From an uncultured Spirochaetota bacterium (GTDB lineage Bacteria; Spirochaetota; UBA4802; UBA5550): DNA of 58,848 nt. The position numbers and the translations under genes were made by a program. Below, one piece after another: positions 43,531 to 52,154 of this stretch. The stretch spans positions 1-58,848 of the forward strand of contig CALMRZ010000091.1 of the NCBI GenBank assembly GCA_937872225.1. The letters run 5' to 3'. The notes under the pieces were generated by a model that did not search any database, was not told the DNA's origin, and worked only from the letters and a program-made list of their open reading frames with translations. Position 1 is the stretch's first letter. Every line of letters begins with the position of its first letter.

Positions 43531-44316
43531 ATGCCGAAAAAAAGGGAAAAATCAAAAATCAAAGGGTCCCCCTCCTGGATGTCCACCATGGGGGACATGA
43601 ACATGCTCCTCCTCTGCTTTTTCATCGTCCTCATGGGGGACGAAACGACGGTCAAAGGCTTCGAATTCCTCTATGTGCTCTCATCCTTCAAGGGAAACGT
43701 CGGCATCATGGCCGGGGGCAAGTCCATATCCAAGGGCAACCTGATGGACCTGGGGTTCAACATTACCGCCCTGCCCAGCAGCCAGCGCCAGCAGTACATG
43801 TCGCAGATCATGAAGCGGGCGGTGGAAGCCTTCAAGCCGGAAATCGAATCCAGGGCAGTCCGGGTGATGGAGGACGAGCGCGGCCTGATCATCACCATGA
43901 GCTCTGACATATTCTTTGACCCGGGAACGGCGCGGCTCAAGGGCGAGGCGCGCCCCGTCCTGAATAAGGTGGGGCGGATAATTAAGAAGCTGGACAACTT
44001 CGTCCGCATAGAAGGGCACACGGACAATTCGCCGGTCACCCTTCCCCAGGCTAAACAGACCTACAAGTCCAACTGGGAGCTTTCATCGGCGCGGGCGCTT
44101 AATGTCCTGCATTATCTGGCCGACGAGTCGGACGTGAATCCGAGCCAGCTCTCCTCGGTGGCCTTCGGCGAATACCGGCCCATAGATGACAACACCACGC
44201 CCCAGGGAAGGGCCTACAACCGGCGCGTGGACATTGTTATACTGAAAGAGCATCTCCTAAAGAAATCCGCCGACAAGAGGATCCCGCGGCCTCTTCCGGA
44301 CGAGGAATGGAGATAG
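43531..44316 (+). CDS. motB: Flagellar stator protein MotB with OmpA-like domain
   Basis: 261 residues, intact. Short basic cytoplasmic tail, then one membrane helix with the ion-carrying aspartate (MGDMNMLLLCFFIVLMG, Asp22), a plug/linker, and a C-terminal OmpA-like peptidoglycan-binding domain (IFFDPGTARLKGEARPVLNK, VRIEGHTDNSPV, ELSSARALNVLHYLADE, YNRRVDIVI). Anchors the stator to the wall. Starts 3 bases after motA, so they are translationally linked. Stop is TAG. Confidence 0.93.
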   Translation: MPKKREKSKIKGSPSWMSTMGDMNMLLLCFFIVLMGDETTVKGFEFLYVLSSFKGNVGIMAGGKSISKGNLMDLGFNITALPSSQRQQYMSQIMKRAVEAFKPEIESRAVRVMEDERGLIITMSSDIFFDPGTARLKGEARPVLNKVGRIIKKLDNFVRIEGHTDNSPVTLPQAKQTYKSNWELSSARALNVLHYLADESDVNPSQLSSVAFGEYRPIDDNTTPQGRAYNRRVDIVILKEHLLKKSADKRIPRPLPDEEWR

Positions 44317-44319
44317 ACC

Positions 44320-45042
44320 CTAGTCGCCCTTCTTCCTGGTCCTGTTGACTTCCATCATGATGCGCTGGATATTCTCCCTGCAGTTCTTCTTGTATTCATC
44401 GATGATGCCTGACGGCGGGAGCTTTTCAAGGTCAGCGTTCAGGTCTTCGTATATGGAAAGGGCCCGGGGAAGCTGGTCCATTTCGTAATAGAACCGGGCC
44501 TGGGTGAAGCGGGCCATATAATTCTTCCTGTTGCGGCCCACCACTCCCTCAATAAGCGACAGCGCCTCGTTCTTCTCGTTCTTCTGAAAAAAGAGGAGGA
44601 TTGCCAGGGCGTTCTGGGCGTCGGCGTAATTCTCCTGCATCGCGATCGCCTTCCTGTAATAGTGCTCCGCCTTGTCGATGTCCTCCCGGCTGTCACGCTC
44701 CGTGCCGCGGTTTCCGTATGCCAGGCCCATGGAGTAATAGAGGCCGGCGGTGTCCTTCCCGTACCGCATGCCCTTCAGGTAGCTATCAATGGCCGGGTCC
44801 CAGAGACGCCTTTCGATATAGATCGTGCCAAGGCGGGCGTAATTGTTGGCAAGGCTGTTCATGATCCTGGTGTCCTTGATCTTCTCCTTTTCGAGATCCG
44901 CGATTTTATCCTTTAAATCATCAATCCTTTTGTCGGCAGTAACCTCGTACCTGTCCAGGGCCCCGCAGCCGAAGTATCTCACAGCGGCCACAACCGCCGC
45001 CGCAACCAGGAAAAAAACAATGAACGATAACACCTTTTTCAT
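44320..45042 (-). CDS. Membrane-anchored TPR protein
   Basis: 240 residues. One N-terminal membrane helix (VLSFIVFFLVAAAVVAAVRY), a coiled coil (DDLKDKIADLEKEKIKD), then TPR units: NNYARLGTIYIERRLWDPAI, AGLYYSMGLAYGNRG, KAEHYYRKAIAMQENYADAQ and ARFTQARFYYEMDQLPRALS. TPR domains bind proteins; the exported orientation suggests an envelope role. It is convergent with motB with a 3-base gap, so a link to motility is possible but not shown. A second small exported gene lies upstream on the same strand. Confidence 0.8.
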   Translation of the reverse strand: MKKVLSFIVFFLVAAAVVAAVRYFGCGALDRYEVTADKRIDDLKDKIADLEKEKIKDTRIMNSLANNYARLGTIYIERRLWDPAIDSYLKGMRYGKDTAGLYYSMGLAYGNRGTERDSREDIDKAEHYYRKAIAMQENYADAQNALAILLFFQKNEKNEALSLIEGVVGRNRKNYMARFTQARFYYEMDQLPRALSIYEDLNADLEKLPPSGIIDEYKKNCRENIQRIMMEVNRTRKKGD

Positions 45043-45127
45043 CAGTCACCTCGCTCTCCTGCATCTCTTTCGAAGAAAGCCGCGGAAACGGAGCCCGCCG
45101 TCATACGGAATGGAATTTGCGTTAATG

Positions 45128-45511
45128 CTATTTCCCACCGCCAAGTCTCTTCCTGGCCGCAGTCTCCTGCTTGATGGCCTGGATGGCGTGCTTGACCTTT
45201 ACGATGGCCATGTCTATCTGCCTGTTAGCCTTGTCCATATTCAGCTGGTTCGCGCTGTCGATGGCCTGCGATGTCAGGGCAAGGGCGGCGGCGCGGTGCC
45301 CCCCCCCGTCATAGGCGGTCGACGCCAGCTGCTCTTTTGCCCTTGCGAGGTTCCTGGCCTTGACCGGCGCCGCAGAGGACATCCGCGCCTTCTGCAGGGA
45401 AACCAGAACGGCCTGCATATTTTCGAGGGGCCCCGCCTGGGCAGCTGACCCGATCATGACCCCAAGCGCCGCGGCAAGGATAATGGACGCCGATTTCATC
45501 TTTCCCTTCAT
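45128..45511 (-). CDS. Small exported helical protein
   Basis: 127 residues. Signal peptide MKSASIILAAALGVMIGSAA, with the start uncertain between two ATGs four codons apart. The mature part is helical and Ala/Lys-rich (MQAVLVSLQKARMSSAAPVK, AALALTSQAIDSANQLNMDK). No Cys, no clear family. It precedes the TPR gene by about 85 bases and may share its transcript. Function unknown. Confidence 0.65.
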   Translation of the reverse strand: MKGKMKSASIILAAALGVMIGSAAQAGPLENMQAVLVSLQKARMSSAAPVKARNLARAKEQLASTAYDGGGHRAAALALTSQAIDSANQLNMDKANRQIDMAIVKVKHAIQAIKQETAARKRLGGGK

Positions 45512-45931
45512 GAATTACCCCTCTTTACACCAAATTATCATTCTGCCGTAACTACGCGAGAGCCGTCATAACCGCCGCATATATCAGCAACCACGAACAT
45601 GGCATAATGTCAAATATTATTGCGCCATTTCCGGCTAAAAACATCCTTACCCGTAATCAGGTAATTAGACCCCGGCAGTGCCCAGTTGAGGACAAAATTT
45701 TCTTAAATCACCAATTTTTTTCGGCGCGGCGCCCGGGGATAAAAATGACCGAAGTCCGGGATTTTTTGTTGAATAAAACAGCGGTTTTATATATATTATA
45801 GAATCACGTGGCTTACAAGACTTTCCTCTTCACCGGGCTGCAATCATCAGCCGGCACCATCGGCAGGCTGATATGCAATTGCGTCGGATAAAGAAACAAG
45901 TCTATCAATTTACTTTTTCAAGGAGCTGGCT
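45512..45931. other. Intergenic region holding a promoter
   Basis: 420 bases with no gene. TTGAAT at 45769-45774, 17 bases, TATATT at 45792-45797 makes a good plus-strand promoter; the leader to the ATG at 45932 would be about 130 bases. A short GC hairpin (GGCGCGGCGCCC) lies near 45721. Confidence 0.6.
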
Positions 45932-46225
45932 ATGGATAACGATCAAAAATCTTATATGCAGAAATTATCGGACAAGATCCTGGAGTGGGACAAGAAGATC
46001 GACGAGCTTGTGAAGCAGGGAACGGAAGCGGCCTCAGTGATGAAAGAGGACTACGCTAAAATGGCTGAAGACCTCAAGAAAAAGAAAGCAGAGGCGGAAG
46101 TGAAGCTGAAAGAACTGAAAAACGTCAGCGGAGAAGGATGGATCGAGATCAGGAAAGGCGCTGAGCAGGCGGTTAACGACCTGACCCAGGCCTTCGAGCG
46201 GGCCAAGGCTAAGTTCAAAAAATAA
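45932..46225 (+). CDS. Small coiled-coil protein
   Basis: 97 residues; ATG follows AAGGAG. Highly charged and helical throughout (KLSDKILEWDKKIDELVKQG, MAEDLKKKKAEAEVKLKELK), with no cysteine, signal or membrane segment. Proteins of this kind, sometimes called phasin- or apolipoprotein-like, coat surfaces or bundle, but no family is assigned. A hairpin follows (46247-46270), so it is monocistronic, probably expressed from the promoter at 45769. Confidence 0.75.
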   Translation: MDNDQKSYMQKLSDKILEWDKKIDELVKQGTEAASVMKEDYAKMAEDLKKKKAEAEVKLKELKNVSGEGWIEIRKGAEQAVNDLTQAFERAKAKFKK

Positions 46226-46730
46226 TTATCGGCATCATTCGTGAAGCGCCCCCTGTTAAATACGGGGGCGTTGTCATTTCCAAAGTATCATTCAATACCT
46301 TCTTTCCCGGGCATACTATTGTTCAGATAGAATACCATAATTGCAGAAAATTTCCGGATAATAACTCATCATTACAATAAACTTGCCGCAAACCTTATTC
46401 TTTTTTTTAGCTCAAGGGGTCATCCCCAAAGCCCCCTCTGGGGGTTGGGGGTGTATTTTGAGAGAGCCTCTTGAACGCCCCCCGCCGGGCTTTCCTGCCA
46501 GGTCGAGATGCTGTTTCGCAACAATAGAATTGTATATTCAAAATTAACCGAATGATACTTTCTGTTTATAGGAAAGGGAGAAAAGATACTGCCATGGTTC
46601 TTGAAAAATTTAATTTTTTTAGCCCGGCCGGGTTGACTCTTCCCGCAACCTTATATAATTTTATTCGGAATGACCGCCAATTGCTTCATCGGGATTTCCC
46701 CCCAAATACAGAATAGTTTAGGAGGATACA
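46226..46730. other. Intergenic region with hairpin and promoter
   Basis: 505 bases without a gene. 46247-46270: CGCCCCC-loop-GGGGGCG, a weak terminator. 46423-46452: GC-rich CCCCAAAGCCCCCTCTGGGG and GGTTGGGGG, related to the hairpins at 15.6 kb. TTGACT (46633-46638) and TATAAT (46654-46659), 15 bases apart, form a likely promoter for the lipoprotein gene at 46731. Confidence 0.5.
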
Positions 46731-48224
46731 ATGAAAAACAGAGTATTATTCAGGTTTCTGAGCCTGGGCGTTATCGCCTCCATGGCTTTCCTGGCGTCAT
46801 GCGCTAAAGAATCCGAGAACAACATGACCACCGCCCTCGCCGCGGCCCTTGTTATCGAGGATTCCAGGAGCTATGACGCCATGCCCCTGGTGCCGGCGGC
46901 CCTTGCCAGCAAAAAAGGCCTGGGCGGTTCATCGGCGCTCCAGTCGGTAATTAACGACGCGGTGCCCCAGGGCAAAGCAACGAACAGCCTCAAGTAGGTA
47001 TTCGCTCCGGTGCGGGGTTCAATCCTCATCGGCAAGGAACTGGTGCAGTTCAGCGGCAAGCTCATTACCAGGGTTGAGGAACTGCTGGAGCGGTATCCGG
47101 GGCTCGCAACCCTGCCCGGCGTTCCTTTTAATGATTATTCCGATTTAGCGCATCCGGGGCGCATAGCCAGTCTTTCGACCAGCGGCACCTTCGGCGCCGG
47201 CGGCCGGAAAGTGGAGATCTGGTGGAGCAATACCGGCTCTGATACCCTCAGGGACGGCAGGAAGATCCTGGAGCTCGACTACCGCCTTGACGCATCAACC
47301 GGCAACATCGACGGCGTCCTCTTTTTCCGCCACCTGCCCGAAGAGCGGCCTGATGAATTCGCCCTGGTCCGCGTAGAGTTCAGGAAAGAAGTCACCGATC
47401 CCGCAACCGGCGCGGCCATCAGGACAGCCCATGTATACGTGGAGAACTATGTAGACTTCAGGAACAACACCGGGGCAAACGCCGCCTTCTTCATCACCGA
47501 AAATGCCGCGGGCGTTGTCACGGTGGAAGGCGGATACACGGTGAAGGGCCTGCTGGCGCCTTTTCTTGAGACTAACGGCTTAACCGGCTGGGGCATCAAT
47601 GATGAGCGGGTGTATCTCTTCAACGGCGCCGGCTCTATCGCATCGGGCAAGGCCGTGGTCAACGTGGTGCTGCCGCTTCGCAGCCAGTCAGGGGATGTTG
47701 GCGGCGCCGTGGCGCCTTTCGCGAACGGGCAATTATGGTCCCTGGGCGAGCTTTTTACCGATGGGCTGCTGAATTATATGCAAATCAACACTGGAGATTA
47801 CGGCATACTGGGCACCCAGACCTTTCTCTGGCTCCTTAATTACATTACCGGGTCATCACTGGATACTGATTCAACCCAGGACGATGTAATTGCAGCCCTT
47901 AGCAGCATCAACCTCAGTTTGTGGGGAATATCGGCAGCGCAGATTATCAACGATCTGAAGGTCATTACCGGCATCAAGAACCCGGTCTACTTTGAAAAGA
48001 GCGCCTTCAGCATCAACCTGGTGGGGCAGCTTAACACAAGCGGTCTTGACGGGGCGTCGGATTATGACGCACTCCAGGGAGCGCTTTCGGCGGACTTTAC
48101 CTGGTTCACCATGGAAGAGCTGTTTAACCTGGATATAGCAGCAGGAACATCGGTAGACCTTATTTCCGGTCATGCCGGCATTGAAGCGTGGACCGGCATC
48201 AACGCTCCAGCGCCAACCCTGTAA
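46731..48224 (+). pseudogene. Lipoprotein gene interrupted by one in-frame TAG
   Basis: Start ATG 46731 with AGGAGG; lipoprotein leader SLGVIASMAFLASCAKES. The frame stops at TAG 46995-46997 (after ATNSLK) and resumes in the same frame (VFAPVRGSILIGKELVQFSG) to 48224, giving 497 codons in all. The rest is a beta-rich extracellular protein (IWWSNTGSDTLRDGRKILEL, FFRHLPEERPDEFALVRVEF). No family is recognised. A single G-to-T change (GAG to TAG) would explain the stop. A GTG at 47010 could restart translation, but without a signal peptide. Terminator at 48247. Confidence 0.7.
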
Positions 48225-48246
48225 AAACAGCTGTATTGTCGTTATC

Positions 48247-48280
48247 AAGGGCGGGCCCGAAAGCCTCGCCCTTTGTTTTG
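48247..48280 (+). terminator. Terminator after the lipoprotein gene
   Basis: AAGGGCG pairs with CGCCCTT around a GC-rich loop, followed by TGTTTTGTGTTTT. About 22 bases after the stop. Confidence 0.75.
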
Positions 48281-48393
48281 TGTTTTATGATATATGCGTC
48301 CTCTTGTTACATCGGGTTTAAAACCATAGACCCGGGTTCAAACCCGTGGCTGGGTAAATATTTATTGATCAATATCCCTATCCCTGCTACTAT

Positions 48394-48915
48394 ATGCACA
48401 TGAAGCAGCTAGCAATCTTCTGCGCGGCCGCCGCCCTCCTCATCCCCGCCTGCCGTCATAACATCGACGAATCGATACGCCGGGGCACGTTCGAGACGGC
48501 GTATTACTACCATAGCGGCGGGACGCTGAAGGACCGGTTTGTCACCATTGCAATCGTAATCAATAAAAACGGCGGCATCCTCAAACGGGAGGAACGTTCG
48601 GTCAGCAGCACAAGGATGAACAAAGACACCCTGGCGCAATTCACGGTTCCCGGCGCCGACCTTCAAAAGCTGTATTACATGATAAAGCAGACGGGCTTCT
48701 TTGACTTGAAAACAGAGCAAATTGACGACCCCGATGCAAGGACCCTGTACATGAAGATCAAGGCTGGCGCCGCGCAATATATCCGGGAGGAAAGCCCCGT
48801 TGTAGCCATGGCCACAAACGCCGACAGGGAGAAATTCATGGCCATCATCGGAGGATTCAACGCCTTCGTAAAGAAAAGACTCCCGGCGGCACAGAAGGGG
48901 CTGGTTGATTATTGA
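48394..48915 (+). CDS. Hypothetical lipoprotein
   Basis: 173 residues; ATG at 48394 or two codons later. Leader KQLAIFCAAAALLIPACRHN with a lipobox Cys at about 20. The mature part has strands and helices (FVTIAIVINKNGGILKREER, LYYMIKQTGFFDLKTEQIDD) without known motifs. It ends 150 bases before znuA but has no shared transcript signal; an inverted repeat and promoter lie between. Confidence 0.65.
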   Translation: MHMKQLAIFCAAAALLIPACRHNIDESIRRGTFETAYYYHSGGTLKDRFVTIAIVINKNGGILKREERSVSSTRMNKDTLAQFTVPGADLQKLYYMIKQTGFFDLKTEQIDDPDARTLYMKIKAGAAQYIREESPVVAMATNADREKFMAIIGGFNAFVKKRLPAAQKGLVDY

Positions 48916-48959
48916 GCACCACCTCAGGGGGATTCTTCCGGGGGTCCTGTGAAATAGAC

Positions 48960-49028
48960 CGACGATACTGAGATTTATCGTCGATCAATCCTCTATTTCT
49001 TGACATGATAAGGCGATTACGGTATGCA
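48960..49028 (+). promoter_or_regulatory. Promoter of znuACB with an upstream inverted repeat
   Basis: TTGACA (49000-49005), 17 bases, TATGCA (49023-49028). The inverted repeat CGACGATA (48960-48967) and TATCGTCG (48976-48983) with an 8-base loop lies 16 bases upstream of the -35. It could be a regulator site (zinc or otherwise) or a terminator for the previous gene. It is not a textbook Zur box. Confidence 0.6.
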
Positions 49029-49065
49029 GGTACCTGTATCATCCCGCAGGGCCTGGAGGAATCAC

Positions 49066-49944
49066 ATGCTGGACAGATTAATGACAATAAGAAGTTATAC
49101 CATCAGCGCCTTACTGATCGTTTTGATGCTGATCATCGGCTGCGGAAAGAAGGATAACAGGGCGGCATCGCAGGGGATACGGGTTGCCGTGTCAGTGTTC
49201 CCTCTCTACGACATCGCGCGGAACATCTGCGGTGACCGGGGATCGGCGTTTTTCGTCATACCGGCCGGGGCGGACCCCCATACCTTTGAGCCCAGGCCGT
49301 CCATTGCCCGCGATCTCCAGGACACAACCCTCTTTGTGGGCGTTGCCAGGGAATTCGACGGATGGATCGAGCGTTATCTTCCGGCTTCCGCCTCGCGGAT
49401 ATACCTTATCGAAACGAAGCAGGGCGGCCCGGATCCGAACCCGCATATATGGCTCAGCGTAAAGAAGGCCCGCATCATAGCCGCAGCCATGGCGAAGCAG
49501 ATGGGCGACGTCGACCCGGGGAACAGCGGATATTACCGTGGCAACCTGAAGAACTATGAAGAGCAGCTGGATGCGCTTGACGAAACCATCGCCGCCATGT
49601 TTTTGCATAAGACCAGAAAATCCTTCATCCAGTGGCACGAGGCATGGGACTATTTTGCCGCTGATTACGGCCTGGCCATTGCCGGCACGGTCCAGCGCGA
49701 GGGAAGCGAGAAGGCCTCGGTCAGGTCAATGAAGGAAATCGTTGACCGGGCGCTCCGCGACGGCGTCACCGCCATCGTCATAAGCCTATCGTCCGAAGAC
49801 CGGACGGCGCGGGTCCTGGCCGGAGAAATCAAGGGCGACATCGTGCGCCTCGACGGCACCGGGGACCCCGCAACGGCGGACCGGTCGACATATCTTCAAT
49901 TCATGAAATACAACGCGGAAACGCTGGCGAAAGCGCTGAAGTGA
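49066..49944 (+). CDS. znuA: Zinc ABC transporter substrate-binding lipoprotein
   Basis: Start ATG 49066 (MLDRLMTIRSY), after GGAGG; an upstream ATG overlaps the -10 and is excluded. 292 residues. Lipobox Cys near 26 (LIVLMLIIGCGKKD). The cluster A-1 fold is clear: VSVFPLYDIARNICGDR, the metal histidines in GADPHTFEPRPS, NPHIWLS and FIQWHEAWDYFA, and the long connecting helix. No His-rich loop is seen, common in some branches. Substrate zinc or manganese; zinc is favoured by the family pattern and by the gene order. First gene of the operon. Confidence 0.85.
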   Translation: MLDRLMTIRSYTISALLIVLMLIIGCGKKDNRAASQGIRVAVSVFPLYDIARNICGDRGSAFFVIPAGADPHTFEPRPSIARDLQDTTLFVGVAREFDGWIERYLPASASRIYLIETKQGGPDPNPHIWLSVKKARIIAAAMAKQMGDVDPGNSGYYRGNLKNYEEQLDALDETIAAMFLHKTRKSFIQWHEAWDYFAADYGLAIAGTVQREGSEKASVRSMKEIVDRALRDGVTAIVISLSSEDRTARVLAGEIKGDIVRLDGTGDPATADRSTYLQFMKYNAETLAKALK

Positions 49945-49957
49945 TACGGGAGCCGCG

Positions 49958-50728
49958 GTGAAAGAAACGGTCATATCATTGCAGAACGTGTGGGTCCGTT
50001 ACAACGAAAGCGTGATCCTCGAAGACGTGAGCCTATCGGTCCGGAAAGGGGAGATCATTTCCATCGTGGGACCCAACGGGAGCGGCAAGAGCACCCTCCT
50101 TCGCGCCATCATGGGCTTCAAGGAGCCCTACCGGGGCACGGTCACGGTCATGGGCACGGCGCCCCGGAAAGCGCCCCGGGGAACGATCGGGTACCTGCCC
50201 CAAAAAAGCGCCGTGGACTTCACCATGCCGGTCAACGTCTTTGACGTGGTCGCCATGGCCCGCTATGCCGGCAAGGGCATGTTCGAGAGGCTGAACAATG
50301 AAGACCGGTCACAGATCGAGGAGGTCCTGAAGCTGGTGGAGATGACTGACAAAATGCACAGCCACTTCGGCAGCCTTTCCGAGGGGCAGAAGCAGCGGGT
50401 GCTCATCGCCCGGGCCCTTGCCGTGGGGCCGAAAATCCTTCTCCTGGACGAGCCGTCTACCGGCCTCGATGTCCTGGCCCAGGACAACTTCTACCAGATG
50501 CTCCTCTCCTTGCGCACATCGCTGAACATTACCATCGTCATGGTATCCCACGATATCGGCGCCGTATCGAACATCGTGGACCGGCTGGCATGTCTCAAGA
50601 CCAGGCTCCACTTCCACGGAACCCCGGGAGAATGTCTCTCCAACGAAACCCTCTCCAGCGTGTTCGGGAAAAACGTCTATTACGTCAAGCACGACAAGAA
50701 CTGCGACGGATGCGGAGGCGGCAGATGA
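49958..50728 (+). CDS. znuC: Zinc ABC transporter ATP-binding protein
   Basis: 256 residues from GTG 49958 (GGAG upstream). Walker A GPNGSGKST (38-46), Q-loop YLPQKS, signature LSEGQKQR, Walker B ILLLDEPSTGLD, and switch His in VSHDIGAV. Powers import with ZnuB, which overlaps its stop (ATGA at 50725). It starts 13 bases after znuA. The C-terminus has a CDGCGGG cysteine pair. Confidence 0.92.
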   Translation: MKETVISLQNVWVRYNESVILEDVSLSVRKGEIISIVGPNGSGKSTLLRAIMGFKEPYRGTVTVMGTAPRKAPRGTIGYLPQKSAVDFTMPVNVFDVVAMARYAGKGMFERLNNEDRSQIEEVLKLVEMTDKMHSHFGSLSEGQKQRVLIARALAVGPKILLLDEPSTGLDVLAQDNFYQMLLSLRTSLNITIVMVSHDIGAVSNIVDRLACLKTRLHFHGTPGECLSNETLSSVFGKNVYYVKHDKNCDGCGGGR

Positions 50729-51537
50729 TCGAACTGTTTCAGCTCCACTTCTTCCGCAACGCCTTTATCATGAGCTTCCTCGTGGGGATACTCTTCGGCA
50801 TTCTCTCCTTTTTCGTGGTGATGAGGAAAATGTCCTTCCTGGGGGCCGGGATCGCCCACACGGCCTTCGGCGGAGTGGCCCTGGGCGTCCTCCTGGGGGT
50901 CGACCCCTTCCTCACGTCACTTGCCTTCTGCATCGCGGCGGCGATACTTATCGGCAAACTGGTGCGCTTCGGCAGGATATCCTTCGACATGGGCATCGGT
51001 ATTTTCTTTTCCTTTTCGATGGCCCTGGGGGCCATCTTTCTCTCGCTGAAAAAGGGGTACGCCTTCGACCTGATGAGCTATCTCTTCGGGAACATACTTG
51101 CCATCACCCCGTCGGACAACATCATCGCCCTGGCGACCCTTGCCATCTTCATTCCGTTCATTTTTATTTTCATCCACCGCATACTGTTCATGACCATGGA
51201 TGAAGAAGTGGCGGCCGTGAGCGGCGTCCGCACCGAACTCCTTGACACGATCCTCCTGATCTTCCTCGCGGGGATCATCGTCATCAGCATAAAGATAGTG
51301 GGGATCATCCTGATATCGGCGCTGGTGGTGCTGCCGGCGAGCTTCGGCCTGCTGGTATCGAGAGACTACCGGAAGGTTATCCTCTACGGCATAGCCTATA
51401 CGGTCTTGGTGATGATCGGCGGGCTCTTTCTATCCTACTGCCTTGACACGCCGGCCGGGGCCACCATGGTCACGGCGGGCACCGTCCTCTACTTCCTCTC
51501 GCTGGGCATAGCGAAAATCGTAACCCCCGACCGTTAG
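50725..51537 (+). CDS. znuB: Zinc ABC transporter permease
   Basis: 270 residues from ATG 50725 (MIELFQLHFFRNAF), overlapping the znuC stop by 4 bases; a longer frame would start inside znuC. Eight or nine membrane segments of the ABC-3 (FecCD-like) type: FIMSFLVGILFGILSFFVVM, GAGIAHTAFGGVALGVLLGV, SALVVLPASFGLLVS and others. Stop TAG. Completes the znuACB operon. Confidence 0.9.
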   Translation: MIELFQLHFFRNAFIMSFLVGILFGILSFFVVMRKMSFLGAGIAHTAFGGVALGVLLGVDPFLTSLAFCIAAAILIGKLVRFGRISFDMGIGIFFSFSMALGAIFLSLKKGYAFDLMSYLFGNILAITPSDNIIALATLAIFIPFIFIFIHRILFMTMDEEVAAVSGVRTELLDTILLIFLAGIIVISIKIVGIILISALVVLPASFGLLVSRDYRKVILYGIAYTVLVMIGGLFLSYCLDTPAGATMVTAGTVLYFLSLGIAKIVTPDR

Positions 51538-51539
51538 CA

Positions 51540-52154
51540 CTAGCCTGCCAGGTATCCCACTCCGCAAATCACGAGGAGCACCAGCATGAAGAAGAGCGTG
51601 ACTCCCACCAGCAGCGCGGGAAAGATGTAGATGACGAAGGCCTTGCCGAAGCCGGCGGAATGCATCTCGGAAATTCCCTGGACCGCGATGAGGGCGGACC
51701 AGACCAGGAGCCCGAGCGAAAAGAAGGCGTAGAAGAACAGGGGCGCGAAGTTGAACACCTTGAAGATATACACCAGGGGAAGTATGAAGATCTTCGGGAA
51801 GAGGGAAAAATTCACCAGGATGATCAGATCGCGGATGTTCCCCTTGTAGCCGAAAAACTGCGCAGCCGCGTCCATGAGGGCCGCCGAGATGACGACCGCG
51901 AGGGCATGGTACAGGGCCATGAAAATCCACCCGTAGGTGATTTTATAGAAAAAGAAAGGGGTTTCTTTTCCCATCACGGACATGGTCAGGATATCAATTA
52001 CGGCCACGGCAACGGGCATGACGAAGCTGAGGGCGAGGGACCTGGGCTCCTGCCGGTCGATCTGCCGGTAGAGGGCCCGGGGATCCAGCAGCGCGTACAG
52101 GAACAAGTCGGTCCAGCGAAGGGATCGCAACTCGGCGATTATCATGGCAGGCAC
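51540..52154 (-). CDS. Yip1-family membrane protein
   Basis: 204 residues (a second ATG 3 codons in is possible). About five membrane segments with the Yip1/YIPF pattern (FFFYKITYGWIFMALYHALA, LIILVNFSLFPKIFILPLVY, FPALLVGVTLFFMLVLLVIC). It follows sppA with a 13-base overlap and is convergent with znuB. Bacterial Yip1 proteins are of unknown role; the overlap suggests coupled expression with the signal peptide peptidase. Confidence 0.75.
   Translation of the reverse strand: MPAMIIAELRSLRWTDLFLYALLDPRALYRQIDRQEPRSLALSFVMPVAVAVIDILTMSVMGKETPFFFYKITYGWIFMALYHALAVVISAALMDAAAQFFGYKGNIRDLIILVNFSLFPKIFILPLVYIFKVFNFAPLFFYAFFSLGLLVWSALIAVQGISEMHSAGFGKAFVIYIFPALLVGVTLFFMLVLLVICGVGYLAG

Noticed and set aside
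4128-46997. TAG recoded as an amino acid
   Set aside because: TAG is used as an ordinary stop by intact genes here (motB, znuB and the CoA-binding protein at 28766), so the in-frame TAGs are better seen as mutations.
48330-48356. tRNA-like T-arm (ACCCGGGTTCAAACCCGT)
   Set aside because: No acceptor stem or anticodon arm around it; likely a chance hairpin or a fragment.
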